From: Caulobacter vibrioides
Lineage (GTDB): Bacteria; Pseudomonadota; Alphaproteobacteria; Caulobacterales; Caulobacteraceae
Length of the DNA: 64,000 bases
Assembly (NCBI GenBank): GCA_001449105.1
Contig: LNIY01000073.1
Coordinates: forward strand, 62,001-126,000
Direction of reading: 5' to 3'
Position numbers and translations under genes: made by a program. Positions 49,510 through 58,815 of this stretch are shown here, piece by piece (within the stretch, counting starts at the first letter, position 1; each line of letters begins with the position of its first letter). Under the pieces are notes generated by a model. It had not been told where the DNA came from. It saw only the letters and a program-made list of their open reading frames with translations, and searched no databases.

Positions 49510-50235
49510 ATGCGACGAAAGCCAAGCTTCGTCCGTAAGAGTTTCCCGATGACCGATCCGACCCCCTCCGCCCGCGCCGTCACGCACGACGAGCCCGAGA
49601 TCCAGCGCCGCAACCTGCTGCTGGCCGGCGGTGTCGCGGCCGCGGCGGCGGGTCTGGCCGCGCCCGGCGTCGGCAAGGCGCAGGAGGGCCCGTCCGTTCC
49701 GCCGCCCGCCCGCCAGCCACGTGCGCCGGCCGGCGGCAAGAGCCCGTGGGGCTACGACACCTGGAAGCAGGCCACGCCGCAACCCGTTTCGATCCGCCCG
49801 GGAGAGACGCCTCTGCCCGAGCGCCCGCGCGCCTATACCGACATCAAGAGCTATCACGCCCACGTCTATTTCGACGAGGACACCTCGCAGAAGGCGGCCC
49901 TGCTGCGCCGCTGGGTGTCCGAGCGCTTCACCGTCGAGCTGGGCGACTGGAACCTGACGCCGCGCGGCCCGCACGTGACGCCGTCCTTCTATTTCGGCTT
50001 CACCAACGACCTGCTACACGTGATCCTGCCGTGGCTGCAGCTTAACAGCCTGGGCCTGACGATCCTGCTGCACCCGAACACCGACGACCCGCGCTCGGAC
50101 CACCTCTACTACACCGCCTGGATCAACCGCTCGCAGCCGGTGAACGGCTACGGCATGAAGAAGCCGGGCGAGAACGAGCCGACGGTCGAGCTGATCTATC
50201 CCAACACCAAGCCGTTCGTGCCGATCGAGACCTGA
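49510..50235 (+). CDS. DOPA 4,5-dioxygenase-like protein with Tat-type leader
   Basis: A protein of 228-241 aa. The core (YHAHVYFDEDTSQKAALLRRW, GPHVTPSFYFGFT, LTILLHPNTDDPRSDHLYYTAWI) is that of the DOPA-4,5-dioxygenase family, small iron enzymes that open catechol rings; the conserved His residues are all present. Bacterial members are usually about 110 residues and cytoplasmic. Here a leader with RRNLLLAGGVAAAAAGLAAPG looks like a twin-arginine signal, which would place it in the periplasm. The start may be ATG 49510 or 49549. The substrate is unknown. Confidence 0.8.
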   Translation: MRRKPSFVRKSFPMTDPTPSARAVTHDEPEIQRRNLLLAGGVAAAAAGLAAPGVGKAQEGPSVPPPARQPRAPAGGKSPWGYDTWKQATPQPVSIRPGETPLPERPRAYTDIKSYHAHVYFDEDTSQKAALLRRWVSERFTVELGDWNLTPRGPHVTPSFYFGFTNDLLHVILPWLQLNSLGLTILLHPNTDDPRSDHLYYTAWINRSQPVNGYGMKKPGENEPTVELIYPNTKPFVPIET

Positions 50236-50257
50236 GACAGGCGGGCGAGGGGGCTTC

Positions 50258-51325
50258 TTAGGCGCCGATCATGTTGCCGTAGCCGATGACCACGGTCGCG
50301 CCGACCAGCAGGGCCACGCCGCTCCAGACCATGTTGCGCACGGCGGGGCGGGCGTCCTTCCACTCCTTGAAGGCGAAGCCCCACAGGGTGCCGAAGATGA
50401 TGATGCTGGCCATGTGCAGGGTCCAGCTGGAGAAGCCGAACTTGCCCATCTGGCTTTCGCCCATGGTGTAGAAGAAGAACTGGAAGTACCAGGCCACGCC
50501 GGCCAGGGCGCTGAGCAGGTAGTTGGCCAGCAGCGGCGGCTTGTCGGCGGATTCCTTGGCGTCGGCGGTGCGGCCCAGCCACTGGCCGGCGCTGCGGTTC
50601 TTGACGATCAGCATGGCGCACCAGACGCCGTTGGTGATCAGGCCGCCGAACATCACCAGACACAGCACCGGCAGGCCGGTCCATAGCGGGCCGGTGCCGG
50701 CCGCCGCCGAGATCGCCTTGATCGGCTCGCCGGCCGCCAGGCCGAAGGCGAAGCAGGCCGACATGATCCCCGAGAAGATCGCCACGGCCAGGCCCTTCCT
50801 GAAGTCGAACTCGGCCACGGCCGCGCGCTTCTCCTCGGGCGACAGGTCGCCGTCCTTCTTGGCCCCGGCCCAGGCGACGACGACGATGCCGGCGACCGTC
50901 ATCAAGAGGCCCAGCAGGATGATGCGGCCCGACGTGGTGGTCAGCAGCGCGTCGGCGAAGGTTCCGCGCACCAGCGGCGGGATCAGCGTGCCGAAGACGG
51001 TGCACAGGCCCAGCACCACGGCCATGCCCAGCGACAGGCCCAGATACCGCATGGTCAGGCCGTAGGTCAGGCCGCCGAAGCCCCAGAGCACGCCGAACAG
51101 GATGCACAGACCCGCGATGTGCGGCGGAACCTGTCCCATCACGCCCAGCAGGTCGCGGGTTTGCAGCGAGGCGAAGAACCAGGGGGCGAAAAGCCAGGAG
51201 AACACGCCCCCGGTCAGCCAGTAGATCTCCCACGACCAGCGGCGCACGCCGCGGAAGGGCACGTAGAAGCTGGCCGAGGCGAGGCCGCCCAGCCAGTGGA
51301 AGAAAACGCCAAGCAGCGGATTCAT
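50258..51325 (-). CDS. rhaT: L-rhamnose/H+ symporter RhaT family
   Basis: A 355-aa inner-membrane protein with 10 predicted helices. FHWLGGLASASFYVPFRGVRRWSWEIYWLTGGVFSWLFAPW and GLCTVFGTLIPPLVRG are characteristic of RhaT, which imports L-rhamnose with protons. It begins with ATG after GGGAG. No rhamnose catabolic genes lie in the window. A TonB receptor is divergently encoded 280 nt away, so the pair may take up a rhamnose-containing glycan across both membranes; that link is inference. Confidence 0.9.
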   Translation of the reverse strand: MNPLLGVFFHWLGGLASASFYVPFRGVRRWSWEIYWLTGGVFSWLFAPWFFASLQTRDLLGVMGQVPPHIAGLCILFGVLWGFGGLTYGLTMRYLGLSLGMAVVLGLCTVFGTLIPPLVRGTFADALLTTTSGRIILLGLLMTVAGIVVVAWAGAKKDGDLSPEEKRAAVAEFDFRKGLAVAIFSGIMSACFAFGLAAGEPIKAISAAAGTGPLWTGLPVLCLVMFGGLITNGVWCAMLIVKNRSAGQWLGRTADAKESADKPPLLANYLLSALAGVAWYFQFFFYTMGESQMGKFGFSSWTLHMASIIIFGTLWGFAFKEWKDARPAVRNMVWSGVALLVGATVVIGYGNMIGA

Positions 51326-51511
51326 CGGCGTTCACTCCCGTATATTGAAACGATTATCTAATTAATGGGATCATCGCGAGCGCCTGCGGCTTTGTCAACG
51401 AAGGGCGCGGGCGGGGAGCAGCCGTAGCAAGACGGCCACGGTCGAAGGTGTTTCCGTAACGAAACACTGTGGGGCGCTCGACATGAGGCCGTTAACGCGG
51501 TTATCGTCCCG

Positions 51512-51535
51512 ATTATAGGGAATATATCCCATAAT
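51512..51535. promoter_or_regulatory. Inverted repeat between rhaT and a TonB receptor gene
   Basis: ATTAT(A)GGGA, 5-nt spacer ATATA, TCCCATAAT: a nearly perfect dyad with one extra base in the left arm. It lies 70 nt before the receptor start in an AT-rich stretch of the divergent intergenic region, and a further TCCC half-site (51507) precedes it. The size and symmetry suggest an operator; the regulator is not encoded next to it. Confidence 0.5.
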
Positions 51536-51605
51536 ATGAAATTTGTCGACCTTGGCGTCACCTGGTGGCCCTGAGCAACGACAGGTCGCAACTGGAGAGG
51601 AAACC

Positions 51606-54398
51606 ATGAAGAACACCATCAGCGCCCAGCTGCGGGCAAGCGCCTCGCGCCTCACCGTCGCGGCTGTCCTGCTTTCGGCTCCCGCCATCGCTTACGCCCA
51701 GGCCGCGCCCCCGGCGGGCCAGACCACCGAGCCCGACGCCGTCGAGGAAGTGGTCGTCACCGGCATCCGCGCCTCGCTGCGCAGCGCCATGGACGTCAAG
51801 CGCAACTCGCTGCAGGTGGTCGACACCATCTCGGCCGAGGACATCGGCGACTTCCCCGACAAGAACCTCTCCGAAGCCCTGCAACGGGTGACCGGCGTGC
51901 AGATCAGCCGCCAGGACGGCGAAGGCCGCGGCGTCAGCATCCGCGGCGCCGATCCCAGCCTCAACCGCGTCGAGATCAACGGCTCGTCGGCCCTGTCCCT
52001 GACCGTCGGCGGCGGCGACCGCGCGGTCGACTTCCGCGACATCCCCGTCGAGTTCGTCTCGCGCCTGGACGTGGTCAAGTCGCCGACGGCCGACATGGCC
52101 GAAGGCGGCATCGGCGGCACGGTGCGGGTCATCACCCGCCGTCCGTTCGACAGCAGGAAGCCCTTCGTCGCCGGCTCGGTGCAGGGCGTCTATTCGAACC
52201 TGGCCAAGGAATACGATCCCAAGCTCGCCCTGATCGGCAGCCGCACCTTCTTCGACGACACGGTCGGCGTCCTGCTGTCGGGCACCTGGGAGAACCGCCA
52301 CCTCAACAGCAACAACGCCCGCACCACGGGCTGGATTCGTCGCGCGGCCACGGCCACCGGCGCCGGCGCGACCCCCGGGCGAAGCACCGACGTCAACGGC
52401 GACGGCACGCTGGACTGGATCCCCGAGATCCCGCGCCTGATCATCGACCGCCGCGAGACCGAGCGCAAAGCGCTGAGCGGCGTGCTGGAATGGCGTCCGA
52501 ACGACAGCTTCAAGGCTTATCTCGACGCCACCTACGCCACCGCCAAGGAAGAGGTGAACAGCTCCTTCCTGCAGCTGGGCGCCTCGGGCGGCCTGATCGA
52601 CTACAGCAAGACCACGCTGGGCGCCGACAACACGGTCAACCACATCGAGCTGACCAGCAGCGCGGCCTTCCCGATGGACCTGGCCTATCGCAACATCCTC
52701 GGCGACCTTGAGCGCACCCAGTACACCACGGCCCTGGGCGGCGAATGGAAGGTCGGCCAGTGGGTCTTCGACGCCCGCCTCGACTACTCCAACGCCGAGG
52801 TCCAGAACAACGAGATCAACTCGACCGCCACGGTGTTCGGCGTGCCGCGCGCCGTCGTCGACTACACCGGCGGCCAGCGCGCCCCGAACTTCTCGTTCCC
52901 GGGCCTGGACGTCACCACCGGCCAGGGCGTCAACCGCATCGACGCGCTGTTCAATCCCCGGAACAACACTTCCGAGGAGACGGCCCAGCAGTTCAACGTC
53001 ACCTACAAGCCGAACATCGCCTGGCTGACCTCGATCAAGGCCGGCGTCCAGGGCCGACAGTTCGAGACCGACCAGATCCTCTACCAGCGCACCACGCGCC
53101 TGACCTGCCGCGGCGACGCCAGCAGCGGCGCCATCATCGCCGTGGCCGCGCCGTGCTCGACCCTGGAGGCGATCGTCAACACCAACTCGGTGGTCAACAG
53201 CATCCCGTTCTTCAAGACCGGCGACCTGGGCTATTCGGGCGGCATCCGCCAGTGGAACGACAACACCATGGCCACCTACGCCGCCACCCTGGCGACGGCG
53301 GGCCTGGTCAACGACGTCTATGCGGTCAATCCCAACGCCAACACCGCCCAGAACGCGGGCGGTCCCGGCAGCTTCCAGGCCTTCCTGGACACCTGGTCGG
53401 TCGAGGAGAAGACCAAGAGCGGCTACGTCCAGGCCAATTTCGACTTCCAGGACCTGCCGGTCCGCGTCAGCGGCTCGCTCGGCGTGCGGGTGGTCGACAC
53501 CCAGACCACCTCGACCGGCTATAACCGCGTGCAGAGCGGCAGCACGGTGAACTTCGTGCAGGCCTCGCAGGACGGCGGCTACACCAAGACCCTGCCGTCG
53601 CTGAACCTGCGCTTCGAGCTGATCCCCAACACCCTGATCGGCCGCGCCGCCGCCAGCAAGGTGATGGCCCGCGCCGCGCCGGCCCAGCTGGCCCTGCGCC
53701 GCAGCATCGACGTCGTCGGCCTGACCGGCTCGCGCGGCAACCCCGACCTGCAGCCGTTCGAGGCCACCGCCTACGACGCCGGCCTGGAGTGGTACTTCGC
53801 CAAGGACAGCTTCGTCTCGGCGACCTACTTCCGGAAGGAAATCTCGTCCTTCATCATCAACCAGGCCTCGGCCGAGGTGATCGACGGCACGACCTACAAC
53901 ATCACCCGCCCGGTCAACGGCACCGACGCGGTGACCATCAACGGCCTGGAAATCGGCGGCCAGTACGCCTTCACCTTCCTGCCCGCGCCGTTCGACGGCT
54001 TCGGCGTCCTGGCCAACTACACCTACCAGAAGGACCAGGGCTTCAAGGGCACGAACCTGCTGACCGGCGAGATCCTGCCGTTCCCGGGCCTGTCGCGTAA
54101 GAGCTACAACGTCTCGCTCTACTATGAGAACGAGAAGTTCAGCGCCCGCGCCTCCTACAACTGGCGCGACCAGTGGCTGATCACGGCCGCCGGCCGCGGC
54201 AGCCTGCCGGAGTTCAACGAGGCCTACGGCTCGCTGGACGCCTCGGCGAGCTACAACATCAACGACAACTTCACGGTCTTCCTCGAGGGCGTGAACCTGA
54301 CCGACGAAGTGCGGATCGAGAACAACAACGCCGTCCGCCGCATCGGCAACGAGACCTTCGGCTCGCGCGTGTTCTTCGGCGTCCGCGCGAAGTTCTAA
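51606..54398 (+). CDS. TonB-dependent outer-membrane receptor next to rhaT
   Basis: A 930-aa receptor: signal peptide ending AIAYAQ, plug start EEVVVTGIRASLRSAMDVKRNSLQVVDTISAEDIGDFPDKNLSEALQRVTGVQISR, and a barrel ending in FFGVRAKF. The VVVTGIRASL...DFPDKNLSEALQRVTGV pattern marks the large carbohydrate-associated receptor group of Caulobacter and Xanthomonas. It has no STN domain. GAGAGGAAA lies before the ATG at 51606. It is divergent from rhaT, with a possible operator between, and none of the TGATATCGATATCA motifs, so it belongs to another regulon. Confidence 0.93.
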   Translation: MKNTISAQLRASASRLTVAAVLLSAPAIAYAQAAPPAGQTTEPDAVEEVVVTGIRASLRSAMDVKRNSLQVVDTISAEDIGDFPDKNLSEALQRVTGVQISRQDGEGRGVSIRGADPSLNRVEINGSSALSLTVGGGDRAVDFRDIPVEFVSRLDVVKSPTADMAEGGIGGTVRVITRRPFDSRKPFVAGSVQGVYSNLAKEYDPKLALIGSRTFFDDTVGVLLSGTWENRHLNSNNARTTGWIRRAATATGAGATPGRSTDVNGDGTLDWIPEIPRLIIDRRETERKALSGVLEWRPNDSFKAYLDATYATAKEEVNSSFLQLGASGGLIDYSKTTLGADNTVNHIELTSSAAFPMDLAYRNILGDLERTQYTTALGGEWKVGQWVFDARLDYSNAEVQNNEINSTATVFGVPRAVVDYTGGQRAPNFSFPGLDVTTGQGVNRIDALFNPRNNTSEETAQQFNVTYKPNIAWLTSIKAGVQGRQFETDQILYQRTTRLTCRGDASSGAIIAVAAPCSTLEAIVNTNSVVNSIPFFKTGDLGYSGGIRQWNDNTMATYAATLATAGLVNDVYAVNPNANTAQNAGGPGSFQAFLDTWSVEEKTKSGYVQANFDFQDLPVRVSGSLGVRVVDTQTTSTGYNRVQSGSTVNFVQASQDGGYTKTLPSLNLRFELIPNTLIGRAAASKVMARAAPAQLALRRSIDVVGLTGSRGNPDLQPFEATAYDAGLEWYFAKDSFVSATYFRKEISSFIINQASAEVIDGTTYNITRPVNGTDAVTINGLEIGGQYAFTFLPAPFDGFGVLANYTYQKDQGFKGTNLLTGEILPFPGLSRKSYNVSLYYENEKFSARASYNWRDQWLITAAGRGSLPEFNEAYGSLDASASYNINDNFTVFLEGVNLTDEVRIENNNAVRRIGNETFGSRVFFGVRAKF

Positions 54399-54410
54399 GG
54401 CAAGGCGCGA

Positions 54411-55319
54411 TCAGCCCGGCTCGGTCAGCTTCAGGAAGTTGGCCAGGGTCGGGCTGATCTCTCCCTTCCGCCAGGCCAGGCCCGTCTCCAGCTCGGGGGC
54501 GGTCCCGGCCAGCGGCACATAGGTGACGCCGGTCCGCGCCAGGTTGCGCAGCGAGGCCGGGACCAGGGCGATCCCTAGCCCGCTCGACACCAGGCTGATG
54601 ATCGTCTGCATCTGGATGGCCTCCTGGGCGATGCGCGCGTCGCCGCCCAGCAGCCTGTAGTGACCGGTGACCAGGTCGTGGAAGGCCGGCGCCACGTGCT
54701 TGGGAAACAGGATCAGCGGCGAGGCCAGCAGCTCGTCGGCCGGCAGCACGTCGTCGCTGGCGATGCGGCCTTCGTCGATCCAGGCGCTGGGCACGGCCGC
54801 CACAAGGGGCTCGCGCAGCAGGCGGCGATAGGCGAGGGCGGCGGGCAGGGGCTGGTCGGTCGGCGGGATGATGATCCCCGCATGCCGCTCGCCCTCGATC
54901 AGGGCCGGCAACTGCACGTCGCTGGTCGCTTCGAACAGGCGGATCTCCACCTCCGGATAGGCCTGCGAATAGCGCCGCACCAGCGACGGCAGCACGCTGT
55001 AGTCGGCGGTGCTGACGAACGACAGCGCCAGATACCCGCTCTGGCCGTCGCGCATCCGCCGCGCCGCGCCGGGCAGCGCGTCCAGCGCCGCCAGCGCCTC
55101 TTGCACCTGCGGCAGCCACTGTTCACCCAGGGCGGTCAGCCGCACGTTGCGCTTGGTGCGCACGAACAGCGCCGCGCCCAACTCCTTCTCCAGCGCCATG
55201 ATCGACTGGCTGAGCGGCGGCTGGGTCATGCGCAACCGCTCGGCGGCCCGGCCGAAGTGCAGGGTCTCGGCCACGGCGGCGAAATGGCGAAACTGCCGGA
55301 CGTCCATCTGATATCTCAT
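54411..55319 (-). CDS. LysR-family transcriptional regulator
   Basis: A 302-aa LysR regulator: N-terminal winged helix (VRQFRHFAAVAETLHFGRAAERLRMTQPPLSQSIMALEKELGAALFVR) and a periplasmic-binding-like effector domain (YLALSFVSTADYSVLPSLV, VSSGLGIALVPASL). The start is ATG 55319 or the classical MDVRQF start at 55307. It is divergent from ilvD with 84-96 nt between them, the usual arrangement when a LysR protein controls its neighbour, but control of branched-chain amino acid synthesis is only inferred. Confidence 0.92.
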   Translation of the reverse strand: MRYQMDVRQFRHFAAVAETLHFGRAAERLRMTQPPLSQSIMALEKELGAALFVRTKRNVRLTALGEQWLPQVQEALAALDALPGAARRMRDGQSGYLALSFVSTADYSVLPSLVRRYSQAYPEVEIRLFEATSDVQLPALIEGERHAGIIIPPTDQPLPAALAYRRLLREPLVAAVPSAWIDEGRIASDDVLPADELLASPLILFPKHVAPAFHDLVTGHYRLLGGDARIAQEAIQMQTIISLVSSGLGIALVPASLRNLARTGVTYVPLAGTAPELETGLAWRKGEISPTLANFLKLTEPG

Positions 55320-55403
55320 GCGACCTAATGATCGCCTTTTAATATATTTTGCTCGCGTGGTCAGCGGCGGTAATAACCCCACAGCCGACACTGAGATTTT
55401 CCC

Positions 55404-57260
55404 ATGCCTCCCTATCGCTCACGCACCTCCACCCACGGCCGCAACATGGCCGGCGCCCGCGGCCTTTGGCGCGCCACCGGCATGAAGGACAGCGACTTCG
55501 GCAAGCCGATCATCGCGGTGGCCAACAGCTTCACCCAGTTCGTCCCGGGCCACGTGCACCTGAAGGACCTGGGCCAGCTGGTCGCCCGCGAGATCGAGGC
55601 CGCAGGCGGCGTGGCCAAGGAATTCAACACCATCGCCGTCGACGACGGCATCGCCATGGGCCACGGCGGGATGCTGTACTCGCTGCCCAGCCGCGAGCTG
55701 ATCGCCGACGCGGTCGAGTACATGGTCAACGCCCACTGCGCCGACGCGATCGTCTGCATCTCCAACTGCGACAAGATCACGCCCGGCATGCTGATGGCCG
55801 CCATGCGCCTGAACATCCCGGTCGTCTTCGTCTCGGGCGGGCCGATGGAGGCCGGCAAGGTGCAGATCAAGGGTGCGATCCGCTCGCTCGACCTAGTCGA
55901 CGCCATGGTCGTGGCCGCCGACGACAAGTACACCGACGAAGAGGTCGAGGCGATCGAGAAGGCCGCCTGCCCGACCTGCGGCTCGTGCTCGGGCATGTTC
56001 ACCGCCAACTCGATGAACTGCCTGACCGAAGCCCTGGGCCTGTCGCTGCCGGGCAACGGCTCGGTCCTGGCAACTCACGCCGACCGCGAAGCCCTGTTCA
56101 AGGAAGCCGGCCGCCTGATCGTCGACCTGTGCCAGCGCTGGTACGAGCAGGAGGACGTCACGGCCCTGCCGCGCGGGATCGCCACGCGCGAGGCGTTCGA
56201 GAACGCCATGAGCCTCGATATCGCCATGGGCGGCTCGACCAACACCGTGCTGCACCTGCTGGCCGCGGCCAGCGAGGGCGGCGTCGAGTTCTCGATGGCC
56301 GACATCGACCGCCTGTCGCGCCGCGTGCCCTGCCTGTCGAAGGTCGCGCCCGCCAAGGCCGACGTGCACATGGAGGATGTCCACCGCGCCGGCGGCGTGC
56401 CCGCCATCCTGGGTGAACTGGAGAAGGGCGGCCTGATCGACGCCAGCCAGCCGACGGTACACGCCGCCACCATGGCCGAGTCCCTGGCTCGCTGGGATAT
56501 CGGCCGCACCAACAGCGGCACGGCCCAGGAGTTCTTCCGCGCCGCGCCGGGCGGCAAGCCGACCCAGGTCGCCTTCAGCCAGGCCGCCCGCTGGGAGGAA
56601 CTGGATCTGGACCGCGAGAAGGGCGTCATCCGCTCGGTCGAGCACCCGTTCTCCAAGGACGGCGGCCTGGCCGTCCTGTTCGGCAACCTGGCACCGGAAG
56701 GCTGCATCGTGAAGACGGCCGGGGTCGACGAGTCGATCCTGACTTTCCGCGGCACGGCGCGCGTGTTCGAAAGCCAGGAAGACGCCGTCAGCGGCATCCT
56801 GGGCGGCAAGGTCACGGCCGGCGAGGTCGTGGTCATCCGCTACGAGGGGCCCAAGGGCGGTCCGGGCATGCAGGAGATGCTGTATCCGACCACCTATCTG
56901 AAATCGAAGGGCCTCGGCGCTGCCTGCGCCCTGATCACCGACGGCCGTTTCTCGGGCGGCACCTCGGGCCTGTCGATCGGCCACGTCTCGCCCGAAGCCG
57001 GCGAAGGCGGCCTGATCGCCCTGGTCGAGACCGGCGACAGCATCCTGATCGACATCCCCAACCGCGGCATCCAGCTGGAAGTCTCCGAGGCGGTGCTGGC
57101 GCAGCGCCACGCCGCCCAGCTGGCTCGCGGCAAGGACGCCTGGAAGCCCAAGGACCGCAAGCGCGAGGTTTCTCCCGCCCTGCGCGCCTACGCGGCCATG
57201 ACCACCAACGCCGCCCGCGGCGCGGTGCGCGACGTCAGCCAGGTCGAGCGCCAGAACTAA
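55404..57260 (+). CDS. ilvD: Dihydroxy-acid dehydratase IlvD
   Basis: A 618-aa Fe-S dehydratase that turns 2,3-dihydroxy-isovalerate or -methylvalerate into the 2-oxo acids for valine, leucine and isoleucine. It is collinear with E. coli IlvD from the start ([48 protein letters not shown]). The cluster cysteines are in [10 protein letters not shown] and [25 protein letters not shown], and [22 protein letters not shown] holds the C-terminal active-site Ser. The length and motifs separate it from the sugar-acid dehydratases of the same superfamily. Confidence 0.97.
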   Translation: MPPYRSRTSTHGRNMAGARGLWRATGMKDSDFGKPIIAVANSFTQFVPGHVHLKDLGQLVAREIEAAGGVAKEFNTIAVDDGIAMGHGGMLYSLPSRELIADAVEYMVNAHCADAIVCISNCDKITPGMLMAAMRLNIPVVFVSGGPMEAGKVQIKGAIRSLDLVDAMVVAADDKYTDEEVEAIEKAACPTCGSCSGMFTANSMNCLTEALGLSLPGNGSVLATHADREALFKEAGRLIVDLCQRWYEQEDVTALPRGIATREAFENAMSLDIAMGGSTNTVLHLLAAASEGGVEFSMADIDRLSRRVPCLSKVAPAKADVHMEDVHRAGGVPAILGELEKGGLIDASQPTVHAATMAESLARWDIGRTNSGTAQEFFRAAPGGKPTQVAFSQAARWEELDLDREKGVIRSVEHPFSKDGGLAVLFGNLAPEGCIVKTAGVDESILTFRGTARVFESQEDAVSGILGGKVTAGEVVVIRYEGPKGGPGMQEMLYPTTYLKSKGLGAACALITDGRFSGGTSGLSIGHVSPEAGEGGLIALVETGDSILIDIPNRGIQLEVSEAVLAQRHAAQLARGKDAWKPKDRKREVSPALRAYAAMTTNAARGAVRDVSQVERQN

Positions 57261-57391
57261 GGCTGAAAGCGGCCGGGCTCGCCCGAGCTCGGTCGCGCAA
57301 TCCTGGGGTGAGTTTTTCTGCCCGCGCGGCGAGAATATCGGTCGTGCGGAGGAGGGCTGGACGGGTCAGGTTTTCGACATCGACGTAAAAA

Positions 57392-57405
57392 GCTTCAGGA
57401 GAAGC
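57392..57405 (+). promoter_or_regulatory. Small hairpin presenting the ribosome-binding site of the sulfhydrylase gene
   Basis: GCTTC and GAAGC pair around AGGA, so the Shine-Dalgarno sequence (AGGAG) lies in the loop and stem of a 5-bp hairpin, 2 nt before the ATG. It may simply be chance, but could tune translation. No SAM-II riboswitch signature was found in the leader. Confidence 0.3.
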
Positions 57406-57407
57406 CG

Positions 57408-58724
57408 ATGTCCGACCGCAAGCTCCATCCCGAGACTCTGGCCCTGCATGCCGGCTGGCGGGCCGATCCGACCACGGGGGCCGTGGCGCCGCCGATCTAC
57501 CAGACCACCTCGTACCAGTTCCAAAGCGCCGAGCATGCGGCCGACCTCTTCGCCCTGCGTCAGCTGGGCAACATCTACACCCGCATCGGCAACCCCACGA
57601 TCGACATCCTCGAGCAGCGCCTGGCCGCCCTCGAAGGCGGGGCCGCCGCGCTCGCCGTGGCCTCGGGCCAGGCGGCTTCGGCCTTCGCCATCCAGAACCT
57701 GGCCCGGGCCGGCGACAATATCGTCAGCTCCACCGACCTTTACGGCGGCACCTGGAACCTCTTCGCCAACACCCTGCGCGACCAGGGGATCGAGGTCCGC
57801 TTCGTCGATCCGGAAGACCCGCAGGCCTTCGCCCGCGCCACCGACGAGCGCACGCGCGCCTACTACGCCGAGACCCTGCCCAATCCGAAACTGACCGTCT
57901 TCCCGATCGCCGAGGTCGCCGCCATCGGCCGCGCGCACGGGATCCCGCTGATCGTCGACAACACCGCCGCCCCGTTGCTGGCCCGGCCGCTGGAGCACGG
58001 CGCGGCGATCGTCGTCTATTCGACCACCAAGTACATCGGCGGCCACGGCACCTCGATCGGCGGCGTCATCATCGACGGCGGCAATTTCGACTGGGAGGCC
58101 CATCCCGAGCGCCAGCCGCTGCTCAACACGCCCGACCCCAGCTATCACGGCGCGGTCTGGGCGCAGGCGGCCAAGCCGCTCGGCCCCATCGCCTACATCC
58201 TGCGGGTCCGCACGGTGCTGCTGCGCGACCTCGGGGCTGCGCTGTCGCCGTTCAACGCCTTCCAGATCCTTCAGGGGCTGGAGACCCTGCCGCTGCGCAT
58301 CGCCCGCCATTCGCAGAACGCGCAAGGCGTGGTCGACTTCCTGGCCAAGCGCCTGGAGGTGATCCAGGTGATCTATCCCACCGCCCAGGACGGCCTTCGC
58401 CGCGAGCGGGCCGATCGCTACCTGTCGGGCGGCTACGGCGGCCTGGTCGGCTTCGAGCTGGCCGGCGGGCGCGAGACCGGCAAGCGGTTCATCGACGCGC
58501 TCAAGCTGTTCTACCACGTGGCCAATATCGGCGACGCGCGCAGCCTGGCCATCCACCCGGCCTCGACCACCCACTCCCAGCTTAGCGCCGAGGACCAGGC
58601 CGCGACCGGCGTCTCCGAAGGCTATGTGCGCCTGTCGGTGGGGCTGGAGCACATCGACGACATCCTGGCCGACCTCGACCAGGCCCTGGCCGCCTCGGAA
58701 GGCCTGCGCGTCGCGGCCGAGTAA
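57408..58724 (+). CDS. O-acetylhomoserine sulfhydrylase-type PLP enzyme
   Basis: A 438-aa Cys/Met-metabolism PLP enzyme. ETLALHAGWRADPTTGAVAPPIYQTTSYQF, YTRIGNPTIDILEQRLAALEGG and YSTTKYIGGHGTSIGGVIIDGG (the Lys that binds PLP) are the signature of O-acetylhomoserine aminocarboxypropyltransferase (MetY), which makes homocysteine from O-acetylhomoserine and sulfide. The length of about 430 aa fits MetY better than MetB or MetC (about 390). AGGAG precedes the ATG. It is a single gene closed by a strong terminator. Confidence 0.92.
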   Translation: MSDRKLHPETLALHAGWRADPTTGAVAPPIYQTTSYQFQSAEHAADLFALRQLGNIYTRIGNPTIDILEQRLAALEGGAAALAVASGQAASAFAIQNLARAGDNIVSSTDLYGGTWNLFANTLRDQGIEVRFVDPEDPQAFARATDERTRAYYAETLPNPKLTVFPIAEVAAIGRAHGIPLIVDNTAAPLLARPLEHGAAIVVYSTTKYIGGHGTSIGGVIIDGGNFDWEAHPERQPLLNTPDPSYHGAVWAQAAKPLGPIAYILRVRTVLLRDLGAALSPFNAFQILQGLETLPLRIARHSQNAQGVVDFLAKRLEVIQVIYPTAQDGLRRERADRYLSGGYGGLVGFELAGGRETGKRFIDALKLFYHVANIGDARSLAIHPASTTHSQLSAEDQAATGVSEGYVRLSVGLEHIDDILADLDQALAASEGLRVAAE

Positions 58725-58730
58725 CGAAAA

Positions 58731-58759
58731 AGCCCGCCAGGTCAGTGACCTGGCGGGCT
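58731..58759. terminator. Bidirectional intrinsic terminator
   Basis: AGCCCGCCAGGTCA and TGACCTGGCGGGCT are exact complements around a single G (a loop of a few bases in practice). TTTC follows on the right and AAAAA precedes on the left, so it can end the sulfhydrylase transcript and, from the other side, the dipeptidase transcript. Confidence 0.9.
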
Positions 58760-58815
58760 TTCTTCATGCTGTTACCGATTTGCGGTTCGGTTGAATTGGA
58801 GCGCTCCGATCCGCC

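Noticed and set aside
50258-54398. Treating rhaT and the adjacent TonB receptor as part of the 26-kb polysaccharide regulon
   Set aside because: No TGATATCGATATCA-type operator lies near either gene, 19 kb of unrelated genes lie between, and a different dyad is present.
57261-57407. A SAM-II riboswitch before the sulfhydrylase gene
   Set aside because: Expected from the gene and the alphaproteobacterial background, but the characteristic GCTAAA-type pseudoknot segment and P1 stem are not present.
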